Under the pieces are notes generated by a model. It was not told the origin of the DNA. It made no database searches and was given only the letters and a program-made list of their open reading frames with translations. A stretch of DNA of 64,000 nucleotides from Candidatus Peribacteria bacterium. GTDB taxonomy: Bacteria; Patescibacteriota; Gracilibacteria; UBA1369; 2-02-FULL-48-14. The stretch lies in NCBI GenBank assembly GCA_943349825.1, contig CALQZQ010000003.1, positions 124,001 through 188,000 of the forward strand, read 5' to 3'. The position numbers and the translations under genes are program-made. Shown one piece after another: positions 39,373 through 48,185 of this stretch (positions are counted from its first letter, which is position 1; each line of letters begins with the position of its first letter).

Positions 39373-42300
39373 TCCACATAATGACTCCACGGCTCAATTT
39401 GAAGATCGTCCAAATCGTAGCGCTCCATGGAGTCCACCACGAGCTTCGCCACTTTTAAGTTGATGGTGAGCGGAATGTTGTTGTCGATGGCGTGGCGACG
39501 AATGCCGTAACCAAACGTAAGATCTTCATGCGAATAACCGCGCGGAACGTTGATCACCCAATCGATGCGGCCTTTGCGAATCACGTCGTCGGAGTGCAAG
39601 CCCTCGCCTTCGCTGCCAAAACTCACACGCGTCACCGGCACGGCGTTGTCCTTCAAAAAGTCCGCAGTTCCCGGGGAGGCAAAAAGTTTGAAGCCCATGT
39701 CGATGAGCTTGCGCGCAGAGGGCAAAAAGTCCGCCTTGTCTTCAATTTTTCCAATCGACACAAACACATTTTCTTTCGGAATTTCAAAGCCGGTCGAAAG
39801 CATAGCCTTGAGGAAGGCTTCGTGCAGATCGTCTCCAAAACACGCTACTTCTCCGGTGGAAGCCATCTCTACCCCAAGCACAGGGTCCGCGCCCTTGAGA
39901 CGCGAGAACGAGAATTGCGGCGCCTTCACTCCCACATGGTCCAAGTCCAAAGTTTTGTAGCTCTCTTTTTTCGCGAGGCCGAGCATGGCATTAGTCGCGA
40001 TTTCAATAAAATTATAACCGGTCACTTTGGAGCTGAACGGGAAACTACGGCTGCTGCGCAAATTACATTCGATTACTTTGATGTCGTTGTTCACGGCCAG
40101 GAATTGAATGTTGAAGGGCCCGCTGATGTTCAGCGATTTCGCAATTTTTTTCGTCGCGTCTTTGATGCGTCGCACGGTTTCAAAATAAAGTTTCTGCGGA
40201 GGCAATGCAATGGTCGCGTCGCCACTGTGCACGCCGGCATTTTCCACGTGCTCCCCAATCGCATAAATCATCAGCTCACCATTTTGCGCCACGGCATCCA
40301 CTTCAATTTCTTTCGCACCCACTTCAAATTTCGTGATCACCACAGGCGCGTCTTTAGAAATTTTTACAGCCTTGGCCAGATAAGCGCGCAGCGTGTCTTC
40401 GTTTTGCGCCACCGCCATTGCGGCACCGGAAAGCACGTAGGAAGGCCGCACCAGCACCGGATAACCCACTTCATTCGCGAAAGCAAAAGCCTGCGCCGTG
40501 TCCGCAAATTCATTCCATTTGGGTTGATCCACTTCAATACGATCTAGCAGTTGCGAGAACTTGTGACGGTTCTCCGCCTGATCGATGCTGGCAGCAGACG
40601 TGCCAAAAATCTTGACTCCGGCAGCATCCAATTTCAGCACCAAATTATTCGGAATTTGTCCGCCGGTAGACACCACCACTCCGGTGGGATGTTCGAGTTC
40701 ATAAATGTCCAAAACACGTTCGAGCGAAAGTTCGTCAAAGTAGAGTTTGTCGCACATGTCGTAATCCGTGGAAACCGTTTCCGGATTGTAATTGATCATG
40801 ATGGTTTCGTATTTGCGCTTCTGCAACGTCTTCACCGCATTGATGGAACACCAGTCGAATTCCACGCTGGATCCAATACAGTACGCGCCACTGCCCAGCA
40901 CCACGGCTTTCTTTTTGCGAGAAGAAAAATCCACGTCGTGTTTGTCGCCGTGGTAGGTCACGTACAAATAATTCGTTTGCGCGGGATACTCCGCTGCGAG
41001 CGTATCGATCTGTTTCACCACCGGCAAAATCTTCATTTTCTTGCGGAGCTTGCGCACCTCCATTTCGTCGCCGTCTTTGTGCAGCGCAATTTGTTTGTCC
41101 GAAAATCCTTGGCGTTTCGCGAGGCGCATCAGCTCGGGAGTCAGCTCATCTTTTTCGAGTTTCGCTTCGGTGTCCACAATGTTTTTGAGTTTGCCGAGGA
41201 ACCAGGGATCCACACCGGAGAGTTTAAAAATTTCCTCAAAACTCCAGCCTTGGCGCAGCGCTTCCGTGATCGCCAAAATGCGCTTTGGGGTGGGCACAGC
41301 AATGGCTTGTTTCAAGTTCTCGGTATCGATGTTGAGGCGCTCGTTGCAGGTCACTCCAAAGAGTCCGATTTGCAGCATGCGCAGTCCTTTTTGAACCACT
41401 TCTTCAAAGCTGCGGCCCAGCGCCATGATTTCTCCTACGGATTTCATTTCGCTGGAAATCGTGTGAGAAACTTTGCGGAATTTATCCAAATCCCAGCGCG
41501 GAATTTTCAGCGCCACGTAGTCGAGCGCGGGTTCAAAACACGCCGTCGTGCTGCCCGTAATCGCGTTGCGCAGTTCCGGCAGGGTGTAACCCAGCGAAAG
41601 CTTCGCCGCCACATACGCCAGCGGATAACCCGTGGCCTTGGACGCGAGCGCGGACGAACGAGAGAGTCGCGCATTCACTTCAATCACACGGTATTCTTCG
41701 GACTGCGGATCCAGCGCGTATTGAATGTTGCACTCTCCAATGATCCCCAAGTGGCGAATCACTTTCAGGGCGAGGTCGCGCAGCATATGAAATTCGCTGT
41801 TGCTCAAAGTTTGCGAAGGAGCAATCACAATGCTTTCCCCCGTGTGCACGCCGAGCGGATCGAAATTTTCCATGTTACACACGGTGATGCAGTTATCCGC
41901 CGAGTCGCGTACCACTTCGTATTCAATTTCTTTCCAGCCCTTCAAACTTTCCTCCACCAGCACTTGGGGCGAAAACGCAAACGCGGTGTCCACGAGCTCT
42001 TGAAGTTCCTTGGCATTGTTGGCAAATCCACTCCCCTTTCCTCCGAGCGCAAAAGCTGCGCGCACGAGCACCGGGAATCCGATTTTGTCACCGGCCTTCA
42101 TGGCTGCTCCGGGCGTGGTGCAGGCCACACTGCGGGGCACCTTCACATTGATTTTCTGTAGTTCGTTGTTGAAAACTTCCCTGTCTTCCGTTTTTTCAAT
42201 CGCCGCCACCGGCGTTCCATACACTTTCACTCCATATTTAGCCAAAGTCCCGGCCCGTTCCAAAGCCACTCCACAGTTCAGCGCAGTTTGGCCTCCAAAC

Positions 42301-42578
42301 GAAAGCAGCAGCCCTTCAGGCTTTTCCTTCGCAAGCACCTTCTCCACAAACACGGGCGTGATCGGCAAAAAGTACACGGTGTCCGCCAGCCCCTTACTGG
42401 TCTGGTTCGTCGCAATGTTCGGATTGATCAAAACCACCTCGATCCCTTCTTCTTTCAGGGCCTTGATAGCCTGAGATCCGCTGTAATCAAATTCCCCCGC
42501 TTCGCCAATCTTCAGAGCGCCCGATCCCAGGATCAGAATTTTTTTGGGAAGCCGTAGCTTGGCGGCCTTAGGAGTCAT
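39369..42578 (-). CDS. carB: Carbamoyl-phosphate synthase large subunit
   Basis: 1069 residues, full length with two homologous halves. First half: KKILILGSGALKIGEAGEFDYSGSQAIKALKEEG, ATP-grasp VRAAFALGGKGSGFANN and EVNARLSRSSALASKATGYPLAYVAAKLSLG. Second half: VVLGSGAYCIGSSVEFDWCSINAVKTL and VRPSYVLSGAAMAVA. The end is an MGS-like allosteric domain (FKLFASPGTADFL ... INVPRG). The enzyme makes carbamoyl phosphate from bicarbonate, ATP and ammonia for pyrimidine or arginine synthesis. The carA subunit is not in the window. Confidence 0.97.
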   Translation of the reverse strand: MTPKAAKLRLPKKILILGSGALKIGEAGEFDYSGSQAIKALKEEGIEVVLINPNIATNQTSKGLADTVYFLPITPVFVEKVLAKEKPEGLLLSFGGQTALNCGVALERAGTLAKYGVKVYGTPVAAIEKTEDREVFNNELQKINVKVPRSVACTTPGAAMKAGDKIGFPVLVRAAFALGGKGSGFANNAKELQELVDTAFAFSPQVLVEESLKGWKEIEYEVVRDSADNCITVCNMENFDPLGVHTGESIVIAPSQTLSNSEFHMLRDLALKVIRHLGIIGECNIQYALDPQSEEYRVIEVNARLSRSSALASKATGYPLAYVAAKLSLGYTLPELRNAITGSTTACFEPALDYVALKIPRWDLDKFRKVSHTISSEMKSVGEIMALGRSFEEVVQKGLRMLQIGLFGVTCNERLNIDTENLKQAIAVPTPKRILAITEALRQGWSFEEIFKLSGVDPWFLGKLKNIVDTEAKLEKDELTPELMRLAKRQGFSDKQIALHKDGDEMEVRKLRKKMKILPVVKQIDTLAAEYPAQTNYLYVTYHGDKHDVDFSSRKKKAVVLGSGAYCIGSSVEFDWCSINAVKTLQKRKYETIMINYNPETVSTDYDMCDKLYFDELSLERVLDIYELEHPTGVVVSTGGQIPNNLVLKLDAAGVKIFGTSAASIDQAENRHKFSQLLDRIEVDQPKWNEFADTAQAFAFANEVGYPVLVRPSYVLSGAAMAVAQNEDTLRAYLAKAVKISKDAPVVITKFEVGAKEIEVDAVAQNGELMIYAIGEHVENAGVHSGDATIALPPQKLYFETVRRIKDATKKIAKSLNISGPFNIQFLAVNNDIKVIECNLRSSRSFPFSSKVTGYNFIEIATNAMLGLAKKESYKTLDLDHVGVKAPQFSFSRLKGADPVLGVEMASTGEVACFGDDLHEAFLKAMLSTGFEIPKENVFVSIGKIEDKADFLPSARKLIDMGFKLFASPGTADFLKDNAVPVTRVSFGSEGEGLHSDDVIRKGRIDWVINVPRGYSHEDLTFGYGIRRHAIDNNIPLTINLKVAKLVVDSMERYDLDDLQIEPWSHYVD

Positions 42579-42684
42579 CTGGGAAAATGTAGCGAGACTA
42601 AGCCTCTAGCGCAAGGGGAACTATAAAAGATCAAACTGGACACGAAAACCCAAGCAGAATAAATTAGACCCATAACCCTCCCCC

Positions 42685-43119
42685 ATGAAAAAGCTCGCCA
42701 TAAGCTTCCTGATCTCCACGCTCTTTTTGCTGGGCTGCAACTCAGCCCCTTTGTTTGGTGAAGAAGAAGGCGAAAAAATGACCATGGATTTCGTAGAACT
42801 AGTGCGCACAGACCCTGCGGCCGCCTATCAAGAAACCAACGAGGCCTTGCAAAACGTCTCCAGCGAAGAAGATTTCATGGCTTTTTCAGAAAATCCCATA
42901 GTCCAGCACGTGGAAAGCATCTCCGTAGAAGGAACCGACATAGAATCCGCTTTCTATGACAGCGATTATGGAGGAGCAGTAGCCCGAATCACTCTGACTG
43001 GAGCCTGTGCATTCACCGATGGGTCTACCGGAACTTTCGATGCTACTTGGTCTTACAATTTTGACAAAGAAAAATGGGAAGTGGAAGGACTGAACTTCTA
43101 CCCCGAGACCGCTCAATAA
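42685..43119 (+). CDS. Small lipoprotein, 144 aa (DUF4878/NTF2-like style)
   Basis: Lipobox FLLGC (Cys18). The mature part has a helical segment (MTMDFVELVRTDPAAAYQETNEALQ) followed by beta strands (AVARITLTGACAFTDGSTGTFDATWSYNFDKEKWEVEGLNFYP). The pattern of a helix then a curved sheet ending in W-x-V-x-G resembles DUF4878 or other NTF2-like lipoproteins. No catalytic motif. Function unknown. It includes GTGCGCACAGAC at 42804-42815, matching part of the palindrome core, possibly by chance. Confidence 0.7.
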   Translation: MKKLAISFLISTLFLLGCNSAPLFGEEEGEKMTMDFVELVRTDPAAAYQETNEALQNVSSEEDFMAFSENPIVQHVESISVEGTDIESAFYDSDYGGAVARITLTGACAFTDGSTGTFDATWSYNFDKEKWEVEGLNFYPETAQ

Positions 43120-43128
43120 GTCTTAATG

Positions 43129-44154
43129 CTACTTTTCCTTCCTAGCTCTCGCAGTATCCCGAACAGTATCTTGGAATCCATCTTGCCAAATCTTATTGAG
43201 CACGGACGCAAGTTGGCTAGAGTAATCGTCTAGCCGCCCGGCAATATTGAGAGAACGGTCCGGTGAGTTCTCACTCGCAAAATAAAGCTCACCCTTTTGG
43301 TCATAAAATGGGTTCGATTTAGAACCTTGCTCTGGCTTGCCAAGATTCCCAGTTTTGCAGGCATAAAGAACGCCAAGGGTCATCTTCACACCATCTGCAA
43401 GTGCCTTTTTATATCCATCCACAGAGAAAATGACCCCTTCAATGGAATACGCGCCACGGTCTTTACTTACAGACACGCCCTGTTCATAGCCAAAGGGGCC
43501 CTTATATTTAATAAAAGTGCTTCCGTCCGAGGTGTTAGGGCTGAGGGTGTAACTTGGATCGTGAGCGAAAAAGGGAAGCAAGTCGGCGCTTAAACTCATG
43601 GCCTCTGTCGCCTTCACAGGATCACGATTCTCAGCCTTCACAGGAGCCCCTTTATCGGAAGGATTGAATTGGATGTCGATGGCTCTTTCCACCCACGCCA
43701 TCTCTCCATACCTCCGCGAATTCTCTGCGGGTGCATGGTACCCAACCCCTGTGATGACTAAGTGATCAGCGAAGGTGAGGATCTCTCGATCATCGAGAAG
43801 ATCAGGGTGCTTCATAACGGTACGTTGCTCCCAAGGATCGTAATATAACTGTCCCCAATCCTTCCCCAAAGCAAATTCTGGAGGCAACAAGTCCACGAGT
43901 TTATCGAGCGCCGCAGTCCGTGCAGCCAATTTCTCCGGCAAAAGTGCAGCCATGTCCTCTTTGGATTTGCAGGTTTGGTAATCAGCATCCGCCTCAGTCA
44001 ATTCACGGAGAGCTTTTGCGTAATCCTTAGAAAGTTTTTCAGCCGCCTTTTCAGCGGCAGACTTTTCAGCAGGAGAGTCAGGTTTTTGTTTTGGCACGTC
44101 TTTTGCTTCTGGCACGGGCTTTGCCTCTGGAGACTCATTGGGGAGTGGTGACAT
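43129..44154 (-). CDS. Hypothetical protein with disordered charged N-terminus, 341 aa
   Basis: The first 60 residues are Pro/Glu/Lys/Ala-rich and disordered (SPEAKPVPEAKDVPKQKP). The C-terminal 280 residues look globular with FALGKDWGQLYYDPWEQR and ILTFADHLVITGVGYHAP. No signal peptide, membrane helix or known family. A strong AT-rich promoter is upstream. The end is convergent with the lipoprotein at 42685. Confidence 0.55.
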   Translation of the reverse strand: MSPLPNESPEAKPVPEAKDVPKQKPDSPAEKSAAEKAAEKLSKDYAKALRELTEADADYQTCKSKEDMAALLPEKLAARTAALDKLVDLLPPEFALGKDWGQLYYDPWEQRTVMKHPDLLDDREILTFADHLVITGVGYHAPAENSRRYGEMAWVERAIDIQFNPSDKGAPVKAENRDPVKATEAMSLSADLLPFFAHDPSYTLSPNTSDGSTFIKYKGPFGYEQGVSVSKDRGAYSIEGVIFSVDGYKKALADGVKMTLGVLYACKTGNLGKPEQGSKSNPFYDQKGELYFASENSPDRSLNIAGRLDDYSSQLASVLNKIWQDGFQDTVRDTARARKEK

Positions 44155-44185
44155 ATTTTTGTTTTTATTGAAAATAGATCTCCTA

Positions 44186-44214
44186 ATTATACCTTATATA
44201 TATATATATTACAA
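44186..44214 (-). promoter_or_regulatory. Promoter for the gene at 43129
   Basis: On the minus strand TTGTAA (44214-44209) and TATAAT (44191-44186) are 17 bases apart with a (TA)n tract as spacer. AGGAG follows at 44184-44180, about 25 bases before ATG. Confidence 0.55.
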
Positions 44215-44333
44215 GTTGCCCCAGACAAGCCCATTTAAATGGCTTGGGTGAGCCAAAAAAAGAGGACCGCTTGACCTGAGTGAGCTGGAAATATAAAATA
44301 TAAGTACAATTTTCATGAGGAGACTACCAAAAG

Positions 44334-44846
44334 CTAACCATGCTGCGGGAATGCTCCTCGTTTTTTATATTCAACTTTATCTCTAAAAAGTGGAACTGGA
44401 ACGATAAGGTTTGAAAATTTTCTAAGCAGAGAGGAATAACGATGGCTTGGAGTGAGGACTTTGGACAGTTTGTTTTCTTTTTCTAGGTATTCAACCAAGC
44501 AGTAAAAATCTCCGTCGTTAGAGACGATGATCGCTCTTTGATAATGGTCGAACTCAATCTTTGCTGCATGTAAAACCAATTCGGCGTCCACATTGCCTTT
44601 AGTCATCTCTTTGTGAGGCATTTTCACCGTAGGTTTAAAAATAATCTCATAACCATAGCTTTTCAGCGTTCGGTAAAGAGCTTCATTGCCAGGTAGGTAA
44701 CCTAAAAATAAAAATGCTTTTGAAACTTTGTATTTAGACCGCAAATAAATCAAAAATTTTCTGAAGTCCAATTTCCAGCCCAGATGTTTTACCTCGAGAT
44801 TGAGATTTTGACTGTCGATGAATGCATAATGAATCGGGTCTCGCAT
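44334..44846 (-). CDS. NYN-domain protein (LabA/DUF88-like nuclease)
   Basis: 170 residues forming a single NYN domain. Active-site acids follow the family pattern: D11 in AFIDSQNLNLEV with N14, D87 in KGNVDAELVLHA, and D111/D113 in VSNDGDFYCLVEYL. NYN proteins are PIN-like Mg-dependent RNases. ATG 44844-44846 is chosen; a longer frame overlaps the comM gene. comM ends five bases upstream, so the genes are probably co-transcribed. The RNA target is unknown. Confidence 0.85.
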   Translation of the reverse strand: MRDPIHYAFIDSQNLNLEVKHLGWKLDFRKFLIYLRSKYKVSKAFLFLGYLPGNEALYRTLKSYGYEIIFKPTVKMPHKEMTKGNVDAELVLHAAKIEFDHYQRAIIVSNDGDFYCLVEYLEKENKLSKVLTPSHRYSSLLRKFSNLIVPVPLFRDKVEYKKRGAFPQHG

Positions 44847-44851
44847 ATTTT

Positions 44852-46342
44852 TTAGCTCCGTAATCGATACTGCGCCGCTTCCACCAAGTGCCCTTTTTGA
44901 ATCCAATCGCTAGCCTCCAGATCAGCCAGAGTGCGCGCCACTTTCAAAATGCGGTGCACGGCTCGCCCAGAAAGCGCATAGGTTTTCACGGCCTTCCCCA
45001 AAAACTCCTGCGAGGCCAAATCCAGACGCTCCGCTTTGAGCAACTTGGGCGTGAGCTCCTGGTTCACAAACAAGCCCTCACCTTCCAAGCGCGCTCGCAT
45101 CCGCTCGCGCGCCGCCTCCACCTTCGCCCGCAGCGCCGCGCTGCTTTCAGTCGCCGTCACGCGAAAGTCTTCATACGGCAAACGCGGCACATCCACGCAC
45201 AGGTCCAGTCGGTCCACAATCGGGCCGGAAAGCCGGCGAGCATAACGCGCCAAATCCGCCGCCGTGCAGCTGCACATTTTTTCTCGATCGCCGTAAAACC
45301 CACACGGGCACGGATTGGACGCCGCCAGCAGTTGAAACCGGCATGGAAAAACCGCCGTTTCCTTCCCCGCGCGGAGTTGCAAAGGCCGTCCCTCCAGCGG
45401 GCCACGCAATCCTTCCAAAACCGCTCGGTCGAACTCGGCAAACTCATCCATAAACAGCACCCCGCGGTGAGCCAAACTCACCTCCCCAGGCACCAGACCC
45501 GGCCCGCCACCCAGCAGCATGAACGGCGTAGCCCGCGAATGCACCGCTCGAAACGGCCGCGTGCCACCCACGCCGCCCGCTGCCACCAGCCCATGAATCT
45601 GCAAAACCTCCAAAAGTTCCTCCCGCGACAGCGGTGGCAACAGTCCCGGGAAAGCCTCCGCCAGCAAACTTTTTCCACTGCCCGGCGGCCCACTCATGGC
45701 CACATGATGCCCACCCGCGGCCGCCACGAGTAGCGCTCGCTTCGCCGCACTGTGCCCAAAAATATCGGCGAAATCACCGCCGTGAAAGCCCGCCCACTCA
45801 AACATTTCTTCCTCCACTCTTTGCCCGGGCAAAGACTCTCCACCCAGCACCCCCACCGCCTCCCTCAAACTCTTCACGCCAAAAACCCGCACGCCCTCCA
45901 CCAAACCCGCCTCACGCACATTTTCCGCGGGCAACAAAACTTCCGCAACTCCAGCCGCCCGCGCCATTAGCAATGCTGACAAAACGCCTTTCACGCCGCG
46001 CACCGATCCATCCAGCCCCAGCTCACCCAAGACCAAAATCTTTCGCTCGCACGTGTCCACTTGGGAGCTCGCCATGAGCAGTCCCAGCGCCATCGGCAGA
46101 TCAAAATGACTGCCACTTTTAGAAACTTCCGCCGGAGCCAAATTCACAATTTTTCGTGTGAGCGGAAATCGAAAGCCACTCGCCGCCATCGCACTGCGCA
46201 CGCGGTCCTTCGCTTCCTGCACACTCGTGCCCGCCATTCCCACAATCGAAAACACAGGCATGCCCGGCCCCACGTCCACTTCCATGTGGACGGGAAGAGC
46301 CTCGAGGCCCCGCAGCCGATACGTGAGCAAAGAAATAGCCAT
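44852..46342 (-). CDS. comM: ComM/YifB family AAA+ helicase
   Basis: 496 residues. The start AISLLTYRLRGLEALPVHMEVDVGPGMPVFSIVGMAGTSVQEAKDRVRSA is the family N-terminus (Lon-like S5 domain). The AAA+ P-loop is SGPPGSGKSLLAEAFPGLLPPL; a Walker B-like FMDEFAEFDRAVLEGLRGPLE follows, and the C-terminal zinc-like CPCGFYGDREKMCSCTAADLARY. ComM is a hexameric helicase aiding branch migration in natural transformation. No com genes are adjacent, but the VirB2-like pilin elsewhere in the window may be relevant. Confidence 0.95.
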   Translation of the reverse strand: MAISLLTYRLRGLEALPVHMEVDVGPGMPVFSIVGMAGTSVQEAKDRVRSAMAASGFRFPLTRKIVNLAPAEVSKSGSHFDLPMALGLLMASSQVDTCERKILVLGELGLDGSVRGVKGVLSALLMARAAGVAEVLLPAENVREAGLVEGVRVFGVKSLREAVGVLGGESLPGQRVEEEMFEWAGFHGGDFADIFGHSAAKRALLVAAAGGHHVAMSGPPGSGKSLLAEAFPGLLPPLSREELLEVLQIHGLVAAGGVGGTRPFRAVHSRATPFMLLGGGPGLVPGEVSLAHRGVLFMDEFAEFDRAVLEGLRGPLEGRPLQLRAGKETAVFPCRFQLLAASNPCPCGFYGDREKMCSCTAADLARYARRLSGPIVDRLDLCVDVPRLPYEDFRVTATESSAALRAKVEAARERMRARLEGEGLFVNQELTPKLLKAERLDLASQEFLGKAVKTYALSGRAVHRILKVARTLADLEASDWIQKGHLVEAAQYRLRS

Positions 46343-46408
46343 ATCTCCATTCTGAGCGGTGACCAAAAATGCGCCACTCACTCCACTCAAAATAACCTGT
46401 AAAATCGC

Positions 46409-46446
46409 GTTGTCAGAGCTCTGACAACAGCCGGCCGCAGGGCCGG
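46409..46446. repeat. 20-bp perfect palindrome with adjacent GC hairpin
   Basis: GTTGTCAGAGCTCTGACAAC at 46409-46428 is a perfect palindrome. CCGGCCGCAGGGCCGG at 46431-46446 then forms a second hairpin with a 4-base loop. There is no T run, so it is not an ordinary terminator. It lies between yraN and comM. Confidence 0.7.
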
Positions 46447-46453
46447 ACAACAG

Positions 46454-46804
46454 TCACTCCATCCCCACTTCTTCCACCGTCAACTTCCCGCCGTGCCACT
46501 CCATCGTCACGAGCAAGAGCTCACCTTCACGAAAATCCCCAGATTGGGAGCGCCATTTTCCAATCGCCCGCCGAATCCGCCGCACTTTTTCCGGCGTCAC
46601 ACTTTCTACCGCCGCCCCAAATGTGAACGACTTGCGAGCCTTCACTTCCACAAACACCAGCCGCCTCTCGTCCGTCTCCATGATCAAATCAATCTCGCCT
46701 TCGCGAAACCTCACCCGTCGCGCCAAAACTCGCCAGCCGTGCGTTTGCACTAGGTAGTCCGCCGCCTGATTCTCCGAAGCCAGTCCAAAATCCGCATGAT
46801 CCAT
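46454..46804 (-). CDS. YraN family endonuclease-like protein (UPF0102)
   Basis: 116 residues, typical length. Pattern: SENQAADYLVQTHGWRVLARRVRFREGEIDLIMETDERRLVFVEVKARKS, with the PD-(D/E)xK-type acids D39, E53 and K55. The family is Holliday-junction-resolvase-like; function is not established. It is commonly found beside comM-like genes and rnhB, and here directly precedes comM. Confidence 0.93.
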   Translation of the reverse strand: MDHADFGLASENQAADYLVQTHGWRVLARRVRFREGEIDLIMETDERRLVFVEVKARKSFTFGAAVESVTPEKVRRIRRAIGKWRSQSGDFREGELLLVTMEWHGGKLTVEEVGME

Positions 46805-46821
46805 GGGCCCATTTTAGCCCT

Positions 46822-47022
46822 CTATTTCGTCTTGTCCAAAGGCCCTCCGCCCCAGCGTTCTCTGCCATGCCACCAACTCCACGGTGCCACGCCCACTTGG
46901 CCATGCTCGTTGGGGTCCACGGTCCAGTCGTGCGCACGAGGGGTCTCAGTTGCAGGCACAGGAACCGAGGACACGGCCGGAGCCGCATCCTCATCATCGT
47001 CTCTGGGACCTTCGTGAGGCAT
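46822..47022 (-). CDS. Small hypothetical protein, 66 aa (uncertain)
   Basis: The frame encodes an acidic, Pro/Ala-rich start (HEGPRDDDEDAAPAVSSVPV) and a Trp-rich end (VAPWSWWHGRERWGGG). It lies 17 bases upstream of yraN on the same strand. Amino acid makeup is unusual, so the gene may be real but disordered, or a chance frame. Confidence 0.35.
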   Translation of the reverse strand: MPHEGPRDDDEDAAPAVSSVPVPATETPRAHDWTVDPNEHGQVGVAPWSWWHGRERWGGGPLDKTK

Positions 47023-47084
47023 TCTCTAAAAATAAATAAGGCTAAACTTATCTCACAACAATAGGATTTTCGTCAAGTCCAACG

Positions 47085-47900
47085 CTAACCTCGCTTTTTG
47101 ATTTCATCCAACTGCTTTTGGTACTGCTCCTTGAGCGGTGAGCCAATCACGTTGAATAGATCGTAGGTTTTAACCAGATCTTCAAAGTCTTGAAGGCGAC
47201 TAAAGTCCGGGTCTTCCGGCTCCATATTTGTATGGTCCAGAGCTGCCAGGTACAGTTTAACAACGCGATCCGCTGCTTTGGGATGAGCGGCGATCCATTT
47301 TTTATCCACATCAAGGTTGGCCTTATCGTCACTCATAGCATTCCACTGGCGCACTTTCCCGTCGGCATCCAAGTCGCTGGTAGCGCATTTAAGTGCATTG
47401 TTAAACAGAGGTTCCAGTAAAGATCCATCGATTGCAGGGTCCTGCATGAGATCCAGATAGCGGGGATACATAGACATATTGGCTTTGGGCAGGGCATCGT
47501 CTTCCGTACGTGAGGCGTTGATCAGATCTGCACCATTTTTAGGGTGTTTTAAAATGGTACCAAACAGTTCATTGTTGAGTTCTTCGTCGAGCCTATACCT
47601 GAGCACGTCAGGAATATCCTCAGTGAGGACTTTGGACAAATCTTCCATCAAGGTTTCAACCTGAGGCGCCACCACTTTTTCATCTTCAAAACCGACTCCG
47701 ACCAAGGTGCTCAGAAAGGCATCCATCTCTTTGTACAGTTCGTTGCCGCGGTCAGTCACTTCACTCAGTTCAATAGCCAGTTCATGGACATCAAGGTTTT
47801 CGTCGTATTTTTCAAGAATACCGGTCAAATTTGCCGTCAGTTTATCCTTCGCTTGATCCAAGCTATCGAATTTTTGTTGGTTTTCAGCGTTTGCGTCCAT
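47085..47900 (-). CDS. Hypothetical helical protein, 271 aa
   Basis: An acidic, mostly helical soluble protein with no signal peptide. Segments such as DQAKDKLTANLTGILEKYDENLDVHELAIELSEV and ADRVVKLYLAALDHTNMEP look like helical repeats, but no known repeat family is recognised. A small gene at 47907 starts just upstream on the same strand and is probably co-transcribed. Confidence 0.6.
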   Translation of the reverse strand: MDANAENQQKFDSLDQAKDKLTANLTGILEKYDENLDVHELAIELSEVTDRGNELYKEMDAFLSTLVGVGFEDEKVVAPQVETLMEDLSKVLTEDIPDVLRYRLDEELNNELFGTILKHPKNGADLINASRTEDDALPKANMSMYPRYLDLMQDPAIDGSLLEPLFNNALKCATSDLDADGKVRQWNAMSDDKANLDVDKKWIAAHPKAADRVVKLYLAALDHTNMEPEDPDFSRLQDFEDLVKTYDLFNVIGSPLKEQYQKQLDEIKKRG

Positions 47901-47906
47901 AAGATT

Positions 47907-48062
47907 TTATTTTAAAGATTGAATAAGATTGTGCTCCGCAGCCCGGGCATCCTTCCTTTGGAGGTAATCGGCCTTAATCTGTTTGAATTTCTTTTCGAAC
48001 ACTAAAATCTTGGCCTTTAGGTCTTGAATGGAACTTTTAGGGTGTGAAGCGTGTGAATTCAT
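47907..48062 (-). CDS. Small coiled-coil protein, 51 aa
   Basis: ATG 48060-48062 encodes MNSHASHPKSSIQDLKAKIL and a Lys-rich helix (EKKFKQIKADYLQRKDARAAEHN). It ends 6 bases before the gene at 47085. The heptad-like charge pattern supports a real helical protein. The frame also continues upstream as an open frame opposite dnaB, which I regard as a shadow. Confidence 0.5.
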   Translation of the reverse strand: MNSHASHPKSSIQDLKAKILVFEKKFKQIKADYLQRKDARAAEHNLIQSLK

Positions 48063-48185
48063 CCAATGATTATACCTTATATCGACCCTATAGACAAGGC
48101 GCGTCAAGCCCACCGCTCTCTGAAGCCACTTTCTCCGCTTGAACTCGCCGCCCGCTTGTGACATCCTGGAAAGCCCCAAACCCCT

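Noticed and set aside
40551-42161. 536-codon plus-strand frame opposite carB
   Set aside because: Arg/His-rich shadow without any family motif; carB is complete on the other strand.
42804-42815. Another copy of the palindrome core in the lipoprotein gene
   Set aside because: Only GTGCGCACAGAC (12 bases) matches, without the lead or the full palindrome, and it encodes ordinary residues; chance is likely.
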